Part shown: positions 13,499 through 20,503 of the stretch, piece after piece
How the letters are laid out: each line of letters begins with the position of its first letter
Numbering within the stretch: position 1 is the first letter of the stretch
NCBI GenBank assembly: GCA_964510575.1
Contig: CAZECN010000041.1
Location: forward strand, 1 to 20,503
DNA: 20,503 nt
Source of the DNA: CALKYB01 sp964510575
Lineage (GTDB): Bacteria > Bdellovibrionota_C > UBA2361 > SZUA-149 > CALKYB01
Direction of reading: 5' to 3'
Program-made: the position numbers and the translations under genes
Notes under the pieces: model-generated
Seen by the model: the letters and a program-made list of their open reading frames with translations, nothing else
What the model was told of the DNA's origin: nothing
The model's database searches: none

Positions 13499-13790
13499 TT
13501 TTTTCCCTCTGAACTGAAACAACCGATATACCATTGTCAACTATGGCTTTTTGAACTTCATCATCAGTTAGGTTTTGCCCGTCTTTGAGCCATATAGAGA
13601 CAACGCCCTTTTCAAGGCTTACATCTATTTTTTCAACAGCTTCCTTTTTACCAAAAGACTTCTTTAGCCCTTGAGCACAAAAATCACATACCATTCCATT
13701 CACTTTTACCTCCAAATCCGGATGGCTATCTGCGTTGGCAAAGCTAGTAAAAGTAATCAGTAAGATTAGAATTAGTCCTAGTTTTTTCAT
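13485..13790 (-). CDS. MerP-like periplasmic heavy-metal-associated (HMA) protein
   Basis: 101 residues from ATG 13788-13790, with AAGGAG 8 nt before; an adjacent in-frame TTG at 13793 would add one residue. A signal peptide covers about 1-20 (KKLGLILILLITFTSFANA). A single HMA fold follows with the metal motif GMVCDFC (G-M-x-C-x-x-C, Cys at about 34 and 37) in VNGMVCDFCAQGLKKSFGKK, then VEKIDVSLEKGVVSIWL and the final strand GISVVSVQ. This is the periplasmic soft-metal carrier expected beside a MerT-like membrane protein. It lies 19 nt after the barrel-like gene. Cu(I) or Hg(II) binding is inferred. Confidence 0.85.
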   Translation of the reverse strand: MKKLGLILILLITFTSFANADSHPDLEVKVNGMVCDFCAQGLKKSFGKKEAVEKIDVSLEKGVVSIWLKDGQNLTDDEVQKAIVDNGISVVSVQREKNEKE

Positions 13791-13809
13791 CAATATTTCT
13801 CCTTAAAAA

Positions 13810-14427
13810 TTAGTGTCGATAGATAAAATTAAAAATAAAGTCCTTCTCGGAATCTAGTCCGATTTCAAATAGAAACTGGTTTTTGAATAACCTTATGACT
13901 GGAGCAATCCTAAACTCTTTATCCTCTTCGGGGTGATGCTCGGCTTGGAGCATTAACCAAGTATGAATTGAACCAAAGTTAGCCAGATAAGGGGCAATTC
14001 CAACTCTTCCCTTTTGATGAAATGAGCCGTTATCAAACGCTCCGGCATGTTGAATGGAAGCACTATAAGAAGTGAAATATCTCCGTGTTTCCCAATCACC
14101 TGCAAAGCTTAGAGCCTTGTTAAATTCAGTGGAATCGTCAGTTGCTACCCCTAGTTCAATCATTGAGTAGAGATTAGCCTGTGAATTAGACGTGTTTCGT
14201 CTCAACAAAAGGTTGTTTAGCTGTAAGTTAAAATCTCTTCTTTCGCTATTTCTGTAATCCTCGGCAACAGCCCCTAATGAATAGTTAACCGTGGGGGAGT
14301 AGTGGAGATGAAGTCTGCTAGTCTCCCAATTATTCCTACTCATCAGAGTCCAGCCGTCAGGGTATGAAACCGGCCTCGCTTCGGCGGAAGAGACAAAAAT
14401 AAAAAGTAGGAAGATTATATACCCCAT
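13810..14427 (-). CDS. Secreted, probably outer-membrane beta-barrel protein of a metal operon
   Basis: 205 residues: signal peptide about 1-17 (MGYIIFLLFIFVSSAEA), then mature ARPVSYPDGWTLMSRNNWET. The rest alternates polar and hydrophobic residues with many aromatics (LHLHYSPTVNYSLGAVAEDY, RRYFTSYSASIQHAGAF, FLFEIGLDSEKDFIFNFIYRH) and ends in an aromatic-containing strand, as in outer-membrane barrels. I recognise no characterised family. It is the first gene of the CsoR-controlled operon. The start codon lies at the exact centre of a CsoR-type operator, and a -10 box ends 6 nt before it, so the mRNA is probably leaderless. A role in soft-metal passage or sensing at the outer membrane is a guess from context. 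Confidence 0.7.
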   Translation of the reverse strand: MGYIIFLLFIFVSSAEARPVSYPDGWTLMSRNNWETSRLHLHYSPTVNYSLGAVAEDYRNSERRDFNLQLNNLLLRRNTSNSQANLYSMIELGVATDDSTEFNKALSFAGDWETRRYFTSYSASIQHAGAFDNGSFHQKGRVGIAPYLANFGSIHTWLMLQAEHHPEEDKEFRIAPVIRLFKNQFLFEIGLDSEKDFIFNFIYRH

Positions 14428-14435
14428 AGGGGTAT
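14419..14435. promoter_or_regulatory. CsoR-type operator 2, over the start codon
   Basis: Perfect palindrome ATACCCC-ata-GGGGTAT. Its centre (14427) is the A of the operon's first ATG on the minus strand. Binding here would block the transcription start. Confidence 0.75.
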
Positions 14436-14462
14436 TGTAGCATACCCCAAGGGGGTATGCAA
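14434..14462 (-). promoter_or_regulatory. Promoter of the CsoR operon
   Basis: Minus strand TTGCAT (14457-14462), a 17-bp spacer and TACAAT (14434-14439). Six bases follow before the A of the ATG at 14427, which is where transcription should start, so a leaderless mRNA is predicted. The -35 is only a partial match. Confidence 0.6.
14440..14460. promoter_or_regulatory. CsoR-type operator 1, between -35 and -10
   Basis: Core ATACCCC-aag-GGGGTAT at 14442-14458, with the palindrome extending two more bases on each side (GC...GC). Its centre is 23 bp from that of operator 2, about two helical turns, so both sites face the same side of the DNA. It fills the spacer of the promoter. Confidence 0.75.
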
Positions 14463-14859
14463 GCCCTTAGCTTATTACCAGCCAAAAGAGTTCTTTAGAC
14501 ACTGCAACCACCCACGAATCAGCTGGATTCAGATTTAATAACCTTGATGGACTTTCTAAGTTTCCGAATACAATTATGGCTGATTTTCTGCTTAGTAGTA
14601 CAATGGTAAGTAAACAAGAAATTATCGACTGAGTATCAAGGCCACTTCTTGATTCAACTTAGTAAGCGAATAGTGTCACTTCCAATTACATACAATACAA
14701 ATTCCCACACCGGATGCACCGTTGATGCGGGGTTATTTTGTTAAGCTACTTGATTAACTATTTTTTATCGGTATTTTTATTGTAAACGCTTTTAGTTATC
14801 TATGGAGTAAATAATCGAAACCTTTAGGGTTTTTCGTATACTGAGGGGAGGAAGTTTTA
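14463..14859. other. Non-coding region upstream of the mobilisation operon, candidate oriT
   Basis: About 400 bases without a credible gene. Contents: inverted repeat ATCAAG-N7-CTTGAT (14635-14653); a GC-rich patch near 14705-14735 with GATGC twice (cggatgcaccgttgatgcgg); an AT-rich stretch 14755-14815; and a short stem AAACC/GGTTT (14818-14832). MOBF oriT sites lie next to the accessory and relaxase genes, so this is the likely place. I could not identify a nic site. A promoter for the mobilisation operon must also lie here, but no strong match stands out. Confidence 0.4.
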
Positions 14860-15153
14860 ATGCCCACTAGCCCGTCTATTAGCCTGAAGATTGACCCGGC
14901 CTCTAAGAGAGAACTCACCAAAATTGCCGAGTCAAAGAATGTCTCAATCTCTTCTCTGGCTCGGGATATTCTTGTCGAGTCACTTTCGGAAGATAATCAG
15001 CTTGCGCTTCTAAAAATGGAAGTAGCCTCTCTTAGGTCTGAGATGAAAGAGCTTCGAGTAGACCTGAGTGTTGCAACTGAAGCACTGCTTGTTTCCTGCG
15101 GAAACCTTCCACCCAAGCAAGCCAGGGAGTGGATAGAAAAGAACATGAAGTAG
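14860..15153 (+). CDS. Ribbon-helix-helix relaxosome accessory protein (TrwA/TraY/MobC-like)
   Basis: 97 residues. The N-terminal ribbon-helix-helix reads SISLKIDPASKRELTKIAESKNVSISSLARDILVESL (about 5-42), followed by a coiled-coil helix (about 47-75, LLKMEVASLRSEMKELRVDLSVATEALL) and a short tail PPKQAREWIEKNMK. A strong AGGGGAGGAAG Shine-Dalgarno precedes the ATG. It ends 10 nt before the relaxase start. Small RHH proteins encoded directly before a MOBF relaxase bind oriT and help load the relaxase, as TrwA does in R388. A role in autoregulating the operon is likely by analogy. Confidence 0.75.
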   Translation: MPTSPSISLKIDPASKRELTKIAESKNVSISSLARDILVESLSEDNQLALLKMEVASLRSEMKELRVDLSVATEALLVSCGNLPPKQAREWIEKNMK

Positions 15154-15163
15154 GTCAAAAAAT

Positions 15164-17596
15164 TTGCTTTCAATTGCTAAAATTTCTGGCACTGGCCAAG
15201 GAGACTATTACCTTAACTTGGCTTCAGAGGACTATTACCTGAAGGGTGGAGAGCCTCCAGGCAAGTGGTATGGAGAGGGAGCCAAGGAGCTTGGCCTTAC
15301 TGGGGAAGTAAAATCAAAAGACTTTAGAAACCTTCTTTCTGGCCATTCGCCAGATGGAAAAGAGAAGCTTGTTCAAAACGCGGGTGTTGATAACAGGCAG
15401 TCTAGCTGGGACCTGACCTTCTCTGCTCCAAAGACAGTTTCAGTCGCTTGGTCTCAAAGCGAAGGAGAGCAAAGAAAAGCTTTTCAAGAAGTTCACGGCC
15501 AGGCAGTTCAGGCAGCCCTAAATTATCTTGAAGACGAAGCAGCAGTTACGAGGCGAGGAAAGGGAGGGGAAATAAAGGAAAAAGCCAGCCTTGCAGTTGC
15601 CACCTTTGAGCATGGAACCAGTAGGGCCCAGGACCCAAACCTTCACACTCATGCGTTGGTGATGAATGTGGCAGTAAGAGAGGACGGCACCACAGGCACT
15701 CTTCAAAGCAAAGACCTTTTCCAGAGTAAAATGGCAGCCGGAGCCGTCTACCGAGCAGAGCTTGCAAAAGGAATCGAGCAGGACAACAGACTTGGGTTTG
15801 AAACCAAGAAATATAGAAGCTGGTTTGAAATTGAGGGGGTTAGTGGTGAGCTAAAAGACGAGTTTTCAAAAAGAAGAAAAGATGTCGAAGCTGCTCTTGA
15901 AGAGGCAGGAATGAAAGGAGCAAAAGCTTCAAAAATTGCTGCTCTAAACACTAGAGAGTCTAAAGAAGAGATCAGCAGAGAAAATCTATTTAGTGACTGG
16001 AGAGAAACAGGAGAGAAGCTTGGTTTTTCAACCAGAGAGCTAGGGGAGCTTAAAGGAGAAATTCCAAAAAGAAACGAGGAGGCTGAAAAGCTCGAAGCCT
16101 TTAACAACTCAGTTCAGAAACTAACTGACTCGAAAGCTCATTTTTCAAGGCGAGACCTTGTTAGGGCAGTAGCTGAAGAAGCTCAGGGAAGGGGACTTGG
16201 AGCCGAAGAGGTGTTTCAAACAATTGCTGAGCAAATTAAGAATAACGACAACATAGTTGAGCTTGGACGTGTTTCCGGCGAGCAGCGTTTTAGCACCAAA
16301 GAAATGCTTGCACTTGAGAAGGGCATGATTGACGGAGTTGAGCGCTCAAAACACTCAGGCTTTAAGCTCCTGAAAGATGTGAGCCTTGAAAGTGTATTCA
16401 AGAAGCGAGAAGGAATTAGCGACGAACAAAAGGAAGCGGTCAGGCATATCACCCAGCGACAAGGCTCCGTTCAGGCAGTAAGCGGCATGGCTGGAACTGG
16501 AAAAAGCTTTATGCTTGGAGCCGCAAAAGAAGCCTGGGAAGCTGAGGGCTTAACCGTGAGAGGAGCAGCCCTTTCAGGTAAAGCTGCTTCGGGGCTTCAA
16601 GAAGGATCAGGAATTCAGTCTGACACCATCCATAAGACTCTTTACGACCTGGACAGTGGTCGGCTTAGTCTAAACAAAAACTCAGTTCTAGTGATTGATG
16701 AAGCCGCGATGGTGGGAACTAGGCAAATGGCTAAACTTGTTCAGGAGGCTGAGCGAGCAGGGGCCAAACTGGTTTTAGTTGGCGACGCAAGACAGCTTCA
16801 AGCAGTCGAGGCTGGAGGAGCCTTTAAAGCAATAAGTGAGAGAGTGGGGGAAGCAAAACTTTCAACTATCAGGCGTCAGGATGAGAAGTGGAGTAGAGAG
16901 GTAGTTCAGAGCTTTGCCGCAGGGGACGCAAGAGCTGGGCTAAAAGAGTTCGCAAAAAGAGGTCAGCTTCACGTTGAAGCTACAGGAGTTAGGGCTGAAG
17001 AAAAACTAATCAAGCACTGGAGAGGGCAGGGGGTAGAAAAACCAGAAGAGAATTTGATTCTTGCTGGAACTAACCTTGAAGCTTCAGAGCTTAACAAAAA
17101 AGCTCAGCTAGCGAGATTCTCAGCAGGAAAACTGGGTGAGGACTCAGTTTCAGTAAACTCAGAGAGAGTTTTTTCAGGCGACAGAATTCTCTTTACCAAG
17201 AATTCAAGGCTTCTCGGTGTAAAAAACGGAGACCTTGGAGAAGTAACATCAATTGACTCAAAAACTCATACTTTGTTCGCAAAGCTGGATAATAAGAGGA
17301 CAGTAAGAGTTCAGCTTGAAGACTATAATCACCTGAAGCTTGGATACGCAGTAACCACTCATAAGGCCCAGGGAACGACAACAAATAACAGCTTCATCCT
17401 TGCTGGGGGAATGATGCAGGATAGAGAACTTAGCTACGTTCAAGTTTCAAGAGCTAAGGGGAAAACACAGATCTATACCAGCGAAGCCGAAGCAGGGGAG
17501 AATCTGACTGAACTTTCAAAGCAAATGAGTAAATCAAGACAAAAAGACTTGGCTAGTGATGTGCTACCAAAAGTGCAAAGACAGGAAATGGAGTAA
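15164..17596 (+). CDS. mobF: MOBF-family relaxase-helicase (TrwC/TraI type)
   Basis: 810-residue bifunctional conjugative relaxase. The start is TTG at 15164, supported by the MOBF-like N-terminus MLSIAKISG and an AGG 9 nt upstream. Relaxase domain: two tyrosine pairs Y15-Y16 and Y24-Y25 (GDYYLNLASEDYYLKGG), WDLTFSAPKTVSV at 82-94, and the metal triad H150, H161, H163 (HGTSRAQDPNLHTH). The RecD-like helicase domain has Walker A GMAGTGKS (441-448), Walker B VIDEAAMVG (510-518), motif III GDARQLQAVEAGG (540-552), YAVTTHKAQG (728-737) and YVQVSRAKGKT (758-768). It nicks oriT, stays bound to the 5' end and unwinds the strand for transfer. All motifs are intact. It is shorter than TrwC (966) because the C-terminal extension is missing. 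Confidence 0.95.
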   Translation: MLSIAKISGTGQGDYYLNLASEDYYLKGGEPPGKWYGEGAKELGLTGEVKSKDFRNLLSGHSPDGKEKLVQNAGVDNRQSSWDLTFSAPKTVSVAWSQSEGEQRKAFQEVHGQAVQAALNYLEDEAAVTRRGKGGEIKEKASLAVATFEHGTSRAQDPNLHTHALVMNVAVREDGTTGTLQSKDLFQSKMAAGAVYRAELAKGIEQDNRLGFETKKYRSWFEIEGVSGELKDEFSKRRKDVEAALEEAGMKGAKASKIAALNTRESKEEISRENLFSDWRETGEKLGFSTRELGELKGEIPKRNEEAEKLEAFNNSVQKLTDSKAHFSRRDLVRAVAEEAQGRGLGAEEVFQTIAEQIKNNDNIVELGRVSGEQRFSTKEMLALEKGMIDGVERSKHSGFKLLKDVSLESVFKKREGISDEQKEAVRHITQRQGSVQAVSGMAGTGKSFMLGAAKEAWEAEGLTVRGAALSGKAASGLQEGSGIQSDTIHKTLYDLDSGRLSLNKNSVLVIDEAAMVGTRQMAKLVQEAERAGAKLVLVGDARQLQAVEAGGAFKAISERVGEAKLSTIRRQDEKWSREVVQSFAAGDARAGLKEFAKRGQLHVEATGVRAEEKLIKHWRGQGVEKPEENLILAGTNLEASELNKKAQLARFSAGKLGEDSVSVNSERVFSGDRILFTKNSRLLGVKNGDLGEVTSIDSKTHTLFAKLDNKRTVRVQLEDYNHLKLGYAVTTHKAQGTTTNNSFILAGGMMQDRELSYVQVSRAKGKTQIYTSEAEAGENLTELSKQMSKSRQKDLASDVLPKVQRQEME

Positions 17597-17600
17597 GGAA

Positions 17601-19598
17601 ATGAAAGTAGTAAATAATCCAGGTAATCAAATATTAGGTGTTCTATTAGTTGCAGGAGGTTTAATAGCCTTACCGTATACTTGGGAGCCAAATGCCTTGG
17701 TGCCAGACTTTAGGTCTTTTCTTCCCAGTGAGAGACAGGTTTTTTTAGTTGCTGGAGTGTTTATTTCCTTAATACTTCTTTATCATTTCTGGCGAGCCCA
17801 GTTTGAGCGTGCACTTAGTGCTTTATTTGTGTTTATTTCAATATCTTTTGTTGGAACTTTCTTTAATCTCGTTCTAGTTTCTCTTGCTCATTACTCTGAG
17901 TTTGAGAGTCTTGGGGAGCTTTTTGGTGCTGTATTTTTTGGAAGTAAAGGATCGGCTTCCCTACCTTATATTATTGGAAGGGTGATTAATTCTTTTTGCA
18001 TCTTGTATGGAGCGTGGTTAGCAGCTCTTACGTTAATTGGGCTAGGGGAGAGAGGCAGAAAATCTATTGGTGACTTTCACCACCGAGGAAGAAACCTTAT
18101 TAGCTTTGGGTCGGCTAGAGATTACGCAAAAAAATTTCTTGGAAAAGAGGAGGGGATTTGGTGGGGAATGATTAAGATTCCAGAGAAAGTTTCAACTAGC
18201 CATTTTGCAATTGTTGGAAGCACAGGAAGTGGAAAGACTATTTCTATTAGGCTCCTAATGCAGTCAGTTCTTAAGTTTATTGGCACTGGACGGGACCACA
18301 GGGCTATTATCTACGATGCCAAGCAGGATATGGCTTCAATTCTTTCTGGAATTAACCCACCTTGCGAAGTTCTAATTCTAAACCCTTTTGATAAAAGGGG
18401 AGTCGCCTGGAATATGGCTGCTGACATAACGGCTCCTGCCACTGCGCAGCAAATTGCAATGATTCTGATTCCAGAGAACAAAAATGCTTCTCAGCCCTTT
18501 TTCTCTGACGCTGCAAGGCATCTTCTCTCAGGGGTCCTAATTAGCTTTATAAAGAACTGTCCTAATTCATGGACTTTTAGAGACGTGCTCGTTGCTCTAA
18601 AAAGCCAAAATAGGCTCAGGGAGGTGCTTGAAGCAACTCCTGAAACCAAAGACTTGATTGAGCAGTACTTAGGGGATGACATAACAGCAAAAAACGTGAT
18701 GAGCACGGTAGCTTCAAAGATGCAGCGCTATGAGTTCATTGCAGCTGCTTGGTCTAAGGCCGAGCGCTCTATTAGTCTAAGAGATTGGCTAAAAGAAGAA
18801 AAAATTCTTCTTCTCGGAAATGATGAAGCTACCCGAACTGCGCTTGACGCAATAAACCAGGTGATTTTCAAAAGGTTAAGTGAACTGATTTTAGCCCAGA
18901 CAGAGTCAGAGAGCCGAAGAACTTGGGTGTTTCTTGACGAGTTAAGGCAAGCTGGAAAACTTGAAGGCCTTTCCAGCCTTCTAACTAAAGGCCGCTCGAA
19001 AGGAGCAAGCATAGTGCTTGGATACCAGGACATTGAAGGGCTCAGGGAAGTCTACGGATACCAGTTAGGAAACGAAATTGCAGGGCAGTGTGCAAACAAA
19101 GCAATTCTTCGCTGTGACAGCTCAGACACTGCTCAGTGGGCTTCAGCTCTTTTTGGAGAGAGGGAAGTGATTGAAAGGCGAGAGAGCACAACAGAAAGTA
19201 GCGGTAGCTCACAAAATAACTTTCGGCCTGGGGGAACAACCTCCAAGGGGTCAAGCACCCAAACTACCGAGCAAGTTGCTAAGCGGGAAGTGGTGCTTCC
19301 ATCAGAAATAATGGACATTCCTCCAACCACTCCAGAAAATGGACTAACTGGATATTACCTGACCCCTCTAGTTGGAGCTTATGAAGTGACTGCTCCCGGA
19401 GAGTTTATTTCAAAGGTTTTGCACCCTAGGGATAAAGAGGTGCTCGACATTGATCCACGGCCTGAGTCAGACCAGTATCTAAAGCCTTGGACTCAGCATG
19501 ATTGGGAGAGGCTTTATCTAGTGGGAGCTCCAAGGAGCCCAATAAGTGAAGACGATGAGCCAAATCCTATTTTTCAGGTTAAGAGAAGGGTTCATTAA
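17601..19598 (+). CDS. traD: Type IV coupling protein (TraD/TrwB/VirD4 family)
   Basis: 665 residues from ATG 17601 (MKVVNNPGNQILG), preceded by GGAGTAAGG and 4 nt after the relaxase stop; an upstream in-frame ATG at 17556 lies inside the relaxase gene and is less likely. Several N-terminal hydrophobic segments (about 12-30, 46-63, 70-96, 124-148) anchor it. The motor has Walker A GSTGSGKT (206-213), IIYDAKQD, Walker B WVFLDEL (442-448), and LEGLSSLLTKGRSKGASIVL as in TraD/TrwB. A Ser/Thr/Gly-rich linker (about 533-560) and an acidic tail follow. It docks the relaxosome to a type IV secretion channel and pumps DNA. No channel genes are on the plasmid, so it must use a helper's. Confidence 0.93.
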   Translation: MKVVNNPGNQILGVLLVAGGLIALPYTWEPNALVPDFRSFLPSERQVFLVAGVFISLILLYHFWRAQFERALSALFVFISISFVGTFFNLVLVSLAHYSEFESLGELFGAVFFGSKGSASLPYIIGRVINSFCILYGAWLAALTLIGLGERGRKSIGDFHHRGRNLISFGSARDYAKKFLGKEEGIWWGMIKIPEKVSTSHFAIVGSTGSGKTISIRLLMQSVLKFIGTGRDHRAIIYDAKQDMASILSGINPPCEVLILNPFDKRGVAWNMAADITAPATAQQIAMILIPENKNASQPFFSDAARHLLSGVLISFIKNCPNSWTFRDVLVALKSQNRLREVLEATPETKDLIEQYLGDDITAKNVMSTVASKMQRYEFIAAAWSKAERSISLRDWLKEEKILLLGNDEATRTALDAINQVIFKRLSELILAQTESESRRTWVFLDELRQAGKLEGLSSLLTKGRSKGASIVLGYQDIEGLREVYGYQLGNEIAGQCANKAILRCDSSDTAQWASALFGEREVIERRESTTESSGSSQNNFRPGGTTSKGSSTQTTEQVAKREVVLPSEIMDIPPTTPENGLTGYYLTPLVGAYEVTAPGEFISKVLHPRDKEVLDIDPRPESDQYLKPWTQHDWERLYLVGAPRSPISEDDEPNPIFQVKRRVH

Positions 19599-19630
19599 TG
19601 GAAAGAGCATTGTCATAGAGGGACTATAAG

Positions 19631-20218
19631 TTGGATATACTGCAAGGTGAATTATTTCTAGCGATCGCTGCTGGTGTAGGTGGGTTTTTACTATACCTAT
19701 TAAAAAGAAAATTTGAGAAGAAGCCTGAATTTGAATTACTTGAAGTGTTCGACAAAGTCTTGTCAATTAACTCGAAGATGGAAGATCAGGGCCTTGATAT
19801 AACTAAGGTAAAAGACATCAAAGACAGACTTTTATCCAAAGAGGTTAGTCGTATCAAGATAAGTCAGGAAATAGTTGAAAAAGATCATACGTCAATTGAA
19901 AATGAAGGTTCACATGACAGGAAACAGTCAAATATTGAGCTGATCCAACAATCGGCTGCCCAAGGCAAAGCTGCTTTTTCAAGAATGGAAGAAGTTCTAT
20001 CTAAGATGGAATTCAGACTCGGTGCGGAACAGTTTGAAGCTGTGCTTGAAAGCCAAAAGAAATGGCAAGAGTATTGTGATAGGGCAGCAGAAGCTATAGC
20101 TATGCGCTATGAGGGAGGGACGCATTATCCCTTGGCTCTTTCTAATGAACTATTGTCATTAATTAATGAAAGAACGGCTCGTTTGACAGCTGAGTGGGAA
20201 GATCTAGAAAAGACCTAA
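19631..20218 (+). CDS. Membrane-anchored protein with LprI-like (DUF1311) C-terminal domain
   Basis: 195 residues, start TTG at 19631 with GAGGGA 7 nt before. The N-terminal membrane segment LFLAIAAGVGGFLLYLL (about 8-24) is followed by KRKFEKK, so the bulk may be cytoplasmic by the positive-inside rule. Residues 30-125 are helical and charged. The C-terminal part QKKWQEYCDRAAEAIAMRYEGGTHYPLALSNELLSLINERTARL resembles the LprI/DUF1311 pattern (QxxWxxYRD...GG...L...R...L), a family that includes lysozyme inhibitors. It lies 32 nt after the coupling protein gene, so it is probably cotranscribed with the mobilisation genes. A role in surface protection during transfer, or in regulation, is speculative, and the topology argues against a secreted inhibitor unless inverted. 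Confidence 0.55.
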   Translation: MDILQGELFLAIAAGVGGFLLYLLKRKFEKKPEFELLEVFDKVLSINSKMEDQGLDITKVKDIKDRLLSKEVSRIKISQEIVEKDHTSIENEGSHDRKQSNIELIQQSAAQGKAAFSRMEEVLSKMEFRLGAEQFEAVLESQKKWQEYCDRAAEAIAMRYEGGTHYPLALSNELLSLINERTARLTAEWEDLEKT

Positions 20219-20267
20219 TTAGACTTGTTAGCAACTACCGTAACTACCTTAAATTTAATACTTTTGC

Positions 20268-20287
20268 CCGATAACTCTGCTTATCGG
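20268..20287. repeat. Hairpin between the convergent mobilisation and czc operons
   Basis: Perfect inverted repeat CCGATAA-ctctgc-TTATCGG in the 96-bp gap between two convergent transcription units. No T-run follows on either strand, so it is not a standard intrinsic terminator, but it may slow or protect both transcripts. Confidence 0.5.
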
Positions 20288-20314
20288 TCAAGCTCGGAAG
20301 TTGAGTATTTAGCA

Positions 20315-20503
20315 CTACAGCGACAGCTCTCCATTCTTATCTTCAAGATACTTTCTTCTGCCAAGAAGCGATAATAGGGCCGGCAATACGAAAAGAGTTA
20401 AGACGGTGGCCGTAATCAGTCCACCAATTACAACAGTTGCCAGTGGTCGCTGCACTTCAGCCCCGGTTCCAGAGGCTATTGCCATGGGAACAAATCCCAG
20501 TGC
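20315..20503 (-). CDS. czcA: CzcA C-terminus (end of the gene that begins at 3139)
   Basis: On the minus strand this continues the CzcA frame: EVQRPLATVVIGGLITATVL, then TLFVLPALLSLLGRRKYLED and the TAG stop at 20315-20317. Pro-Leu-Ala-Thr-Val-Val-Ile-Gly-Gly-Leu and the final LPALL helix are the canonical last membrane segment of RND pumps. Bases 20449-20503 repeat 1-55, so on the circle the gene adds only 20315-20448 (134 nt) to the 3139 nt at the other end. Confidence 0.95.
   Translation of the reverse strand, partial: ALGFVPMAIASGTGAEVQRPLATVVIGGLITATVLTLFVLPALLSLLGRRKYLEDKNGELSL
20449..20503. repeat. Terminal direct repeat (assembly overlap), right copy
   Basis: Exact copy of bases 1-55; remove one copy to obtain the 20,448-bp circle. 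Confidence 0.95.

Noticed and set aside
12840..14427. A mercury resistance operon proper
   Set aside because: MerT- and MerP-like genes are there, but merA, merR and the MerR-type operator are absent, and a CsoR repressor with matching operators is present. Mercury remains possible but not supported.
17556..17600. N-terminal 15-residue extension of the coupling protein
   Set aside because: The upstream ATG lies within the relaxase gene. The ATG at 17601 follows a good ribosome site and leads straight into the membrane segment.
20268..20287. Hairpin as an intrinsic bidirectional terminator
   Set aside because: The stem is good but neither strand has a T-run after it, so I list it only as an inverted repeat.

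Overview
The window is a complete small circular plasmid of a Gram-negative bacterium. The first 55 bases are repeated exactly as the last 55 (20449-20503), so the circle is 20,448 bp, and joining the ends closes one large reading frame (czcA) without a frameshift. The Gram-negative assignment rests on a three-part RND efflux pump with periplasmic and outer-membrane components, secreted periplasmic proteins and a putative outer-membrane barrel. I cannot name the genus. No rRNA, tRNA, CRISPR array or insertion sequence was seen.

Layout. From a control region at about 10.6-11.5 kb, transcription diverges. Leftward (minus strand) runs a small HTH gene, parA and a ribbon-helix-helix ParB-like gene; then a two-gene membrane protein + SIR2-like NADase module that looks like an uncharacterised defence system; then a RelE/HigB-type toxin followed by two different XRE antitoxin-type genes; then a czcI-like gene and czcC-czcB-czcA, a divalent-metal efflux operon that crosses the contig join. 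Rightward (plus strand) lies the likely replication initiator. A separate minus-strand metal operon (12840-14427) encodes an outer-membrane-like protein, a MerP-like HMA protein, a MerT-like membrane protein and a CsoR-family repressor, controlled by two near-identical CsoR-type palindromes. A plus-strand mobilisation operon follows: RHH accessory protein, MOBF relaxase-helicase, TraD/TrwB-type coupling protein and a membrane-anchored LprI-like protein. There are no type IV secretion channel genes, so the plasmid is mobilisable, not self-transmissible.

How it fits together. Rep, the par genes and the toxin-antitoxin keep the plasmid. Relaxase and coupling protein move it through a helper's channel. 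The two metal modules and the SIR2 module are cargo that benefits the host. The control region holds the most unusual DNA: two long arrays of degenerate 8-bp units (20 and 18 units), probably the partition centromere bound by the RHH protein, and a strongly structured segment with an intrinsic terminator pointing away from rep, a candidate antisense copy-control RNA. The metal operon promoter is also unusual, with one operator filling the spacer between -35 and -10 and the other centred on the start codon of a probably leaderless mRNA.
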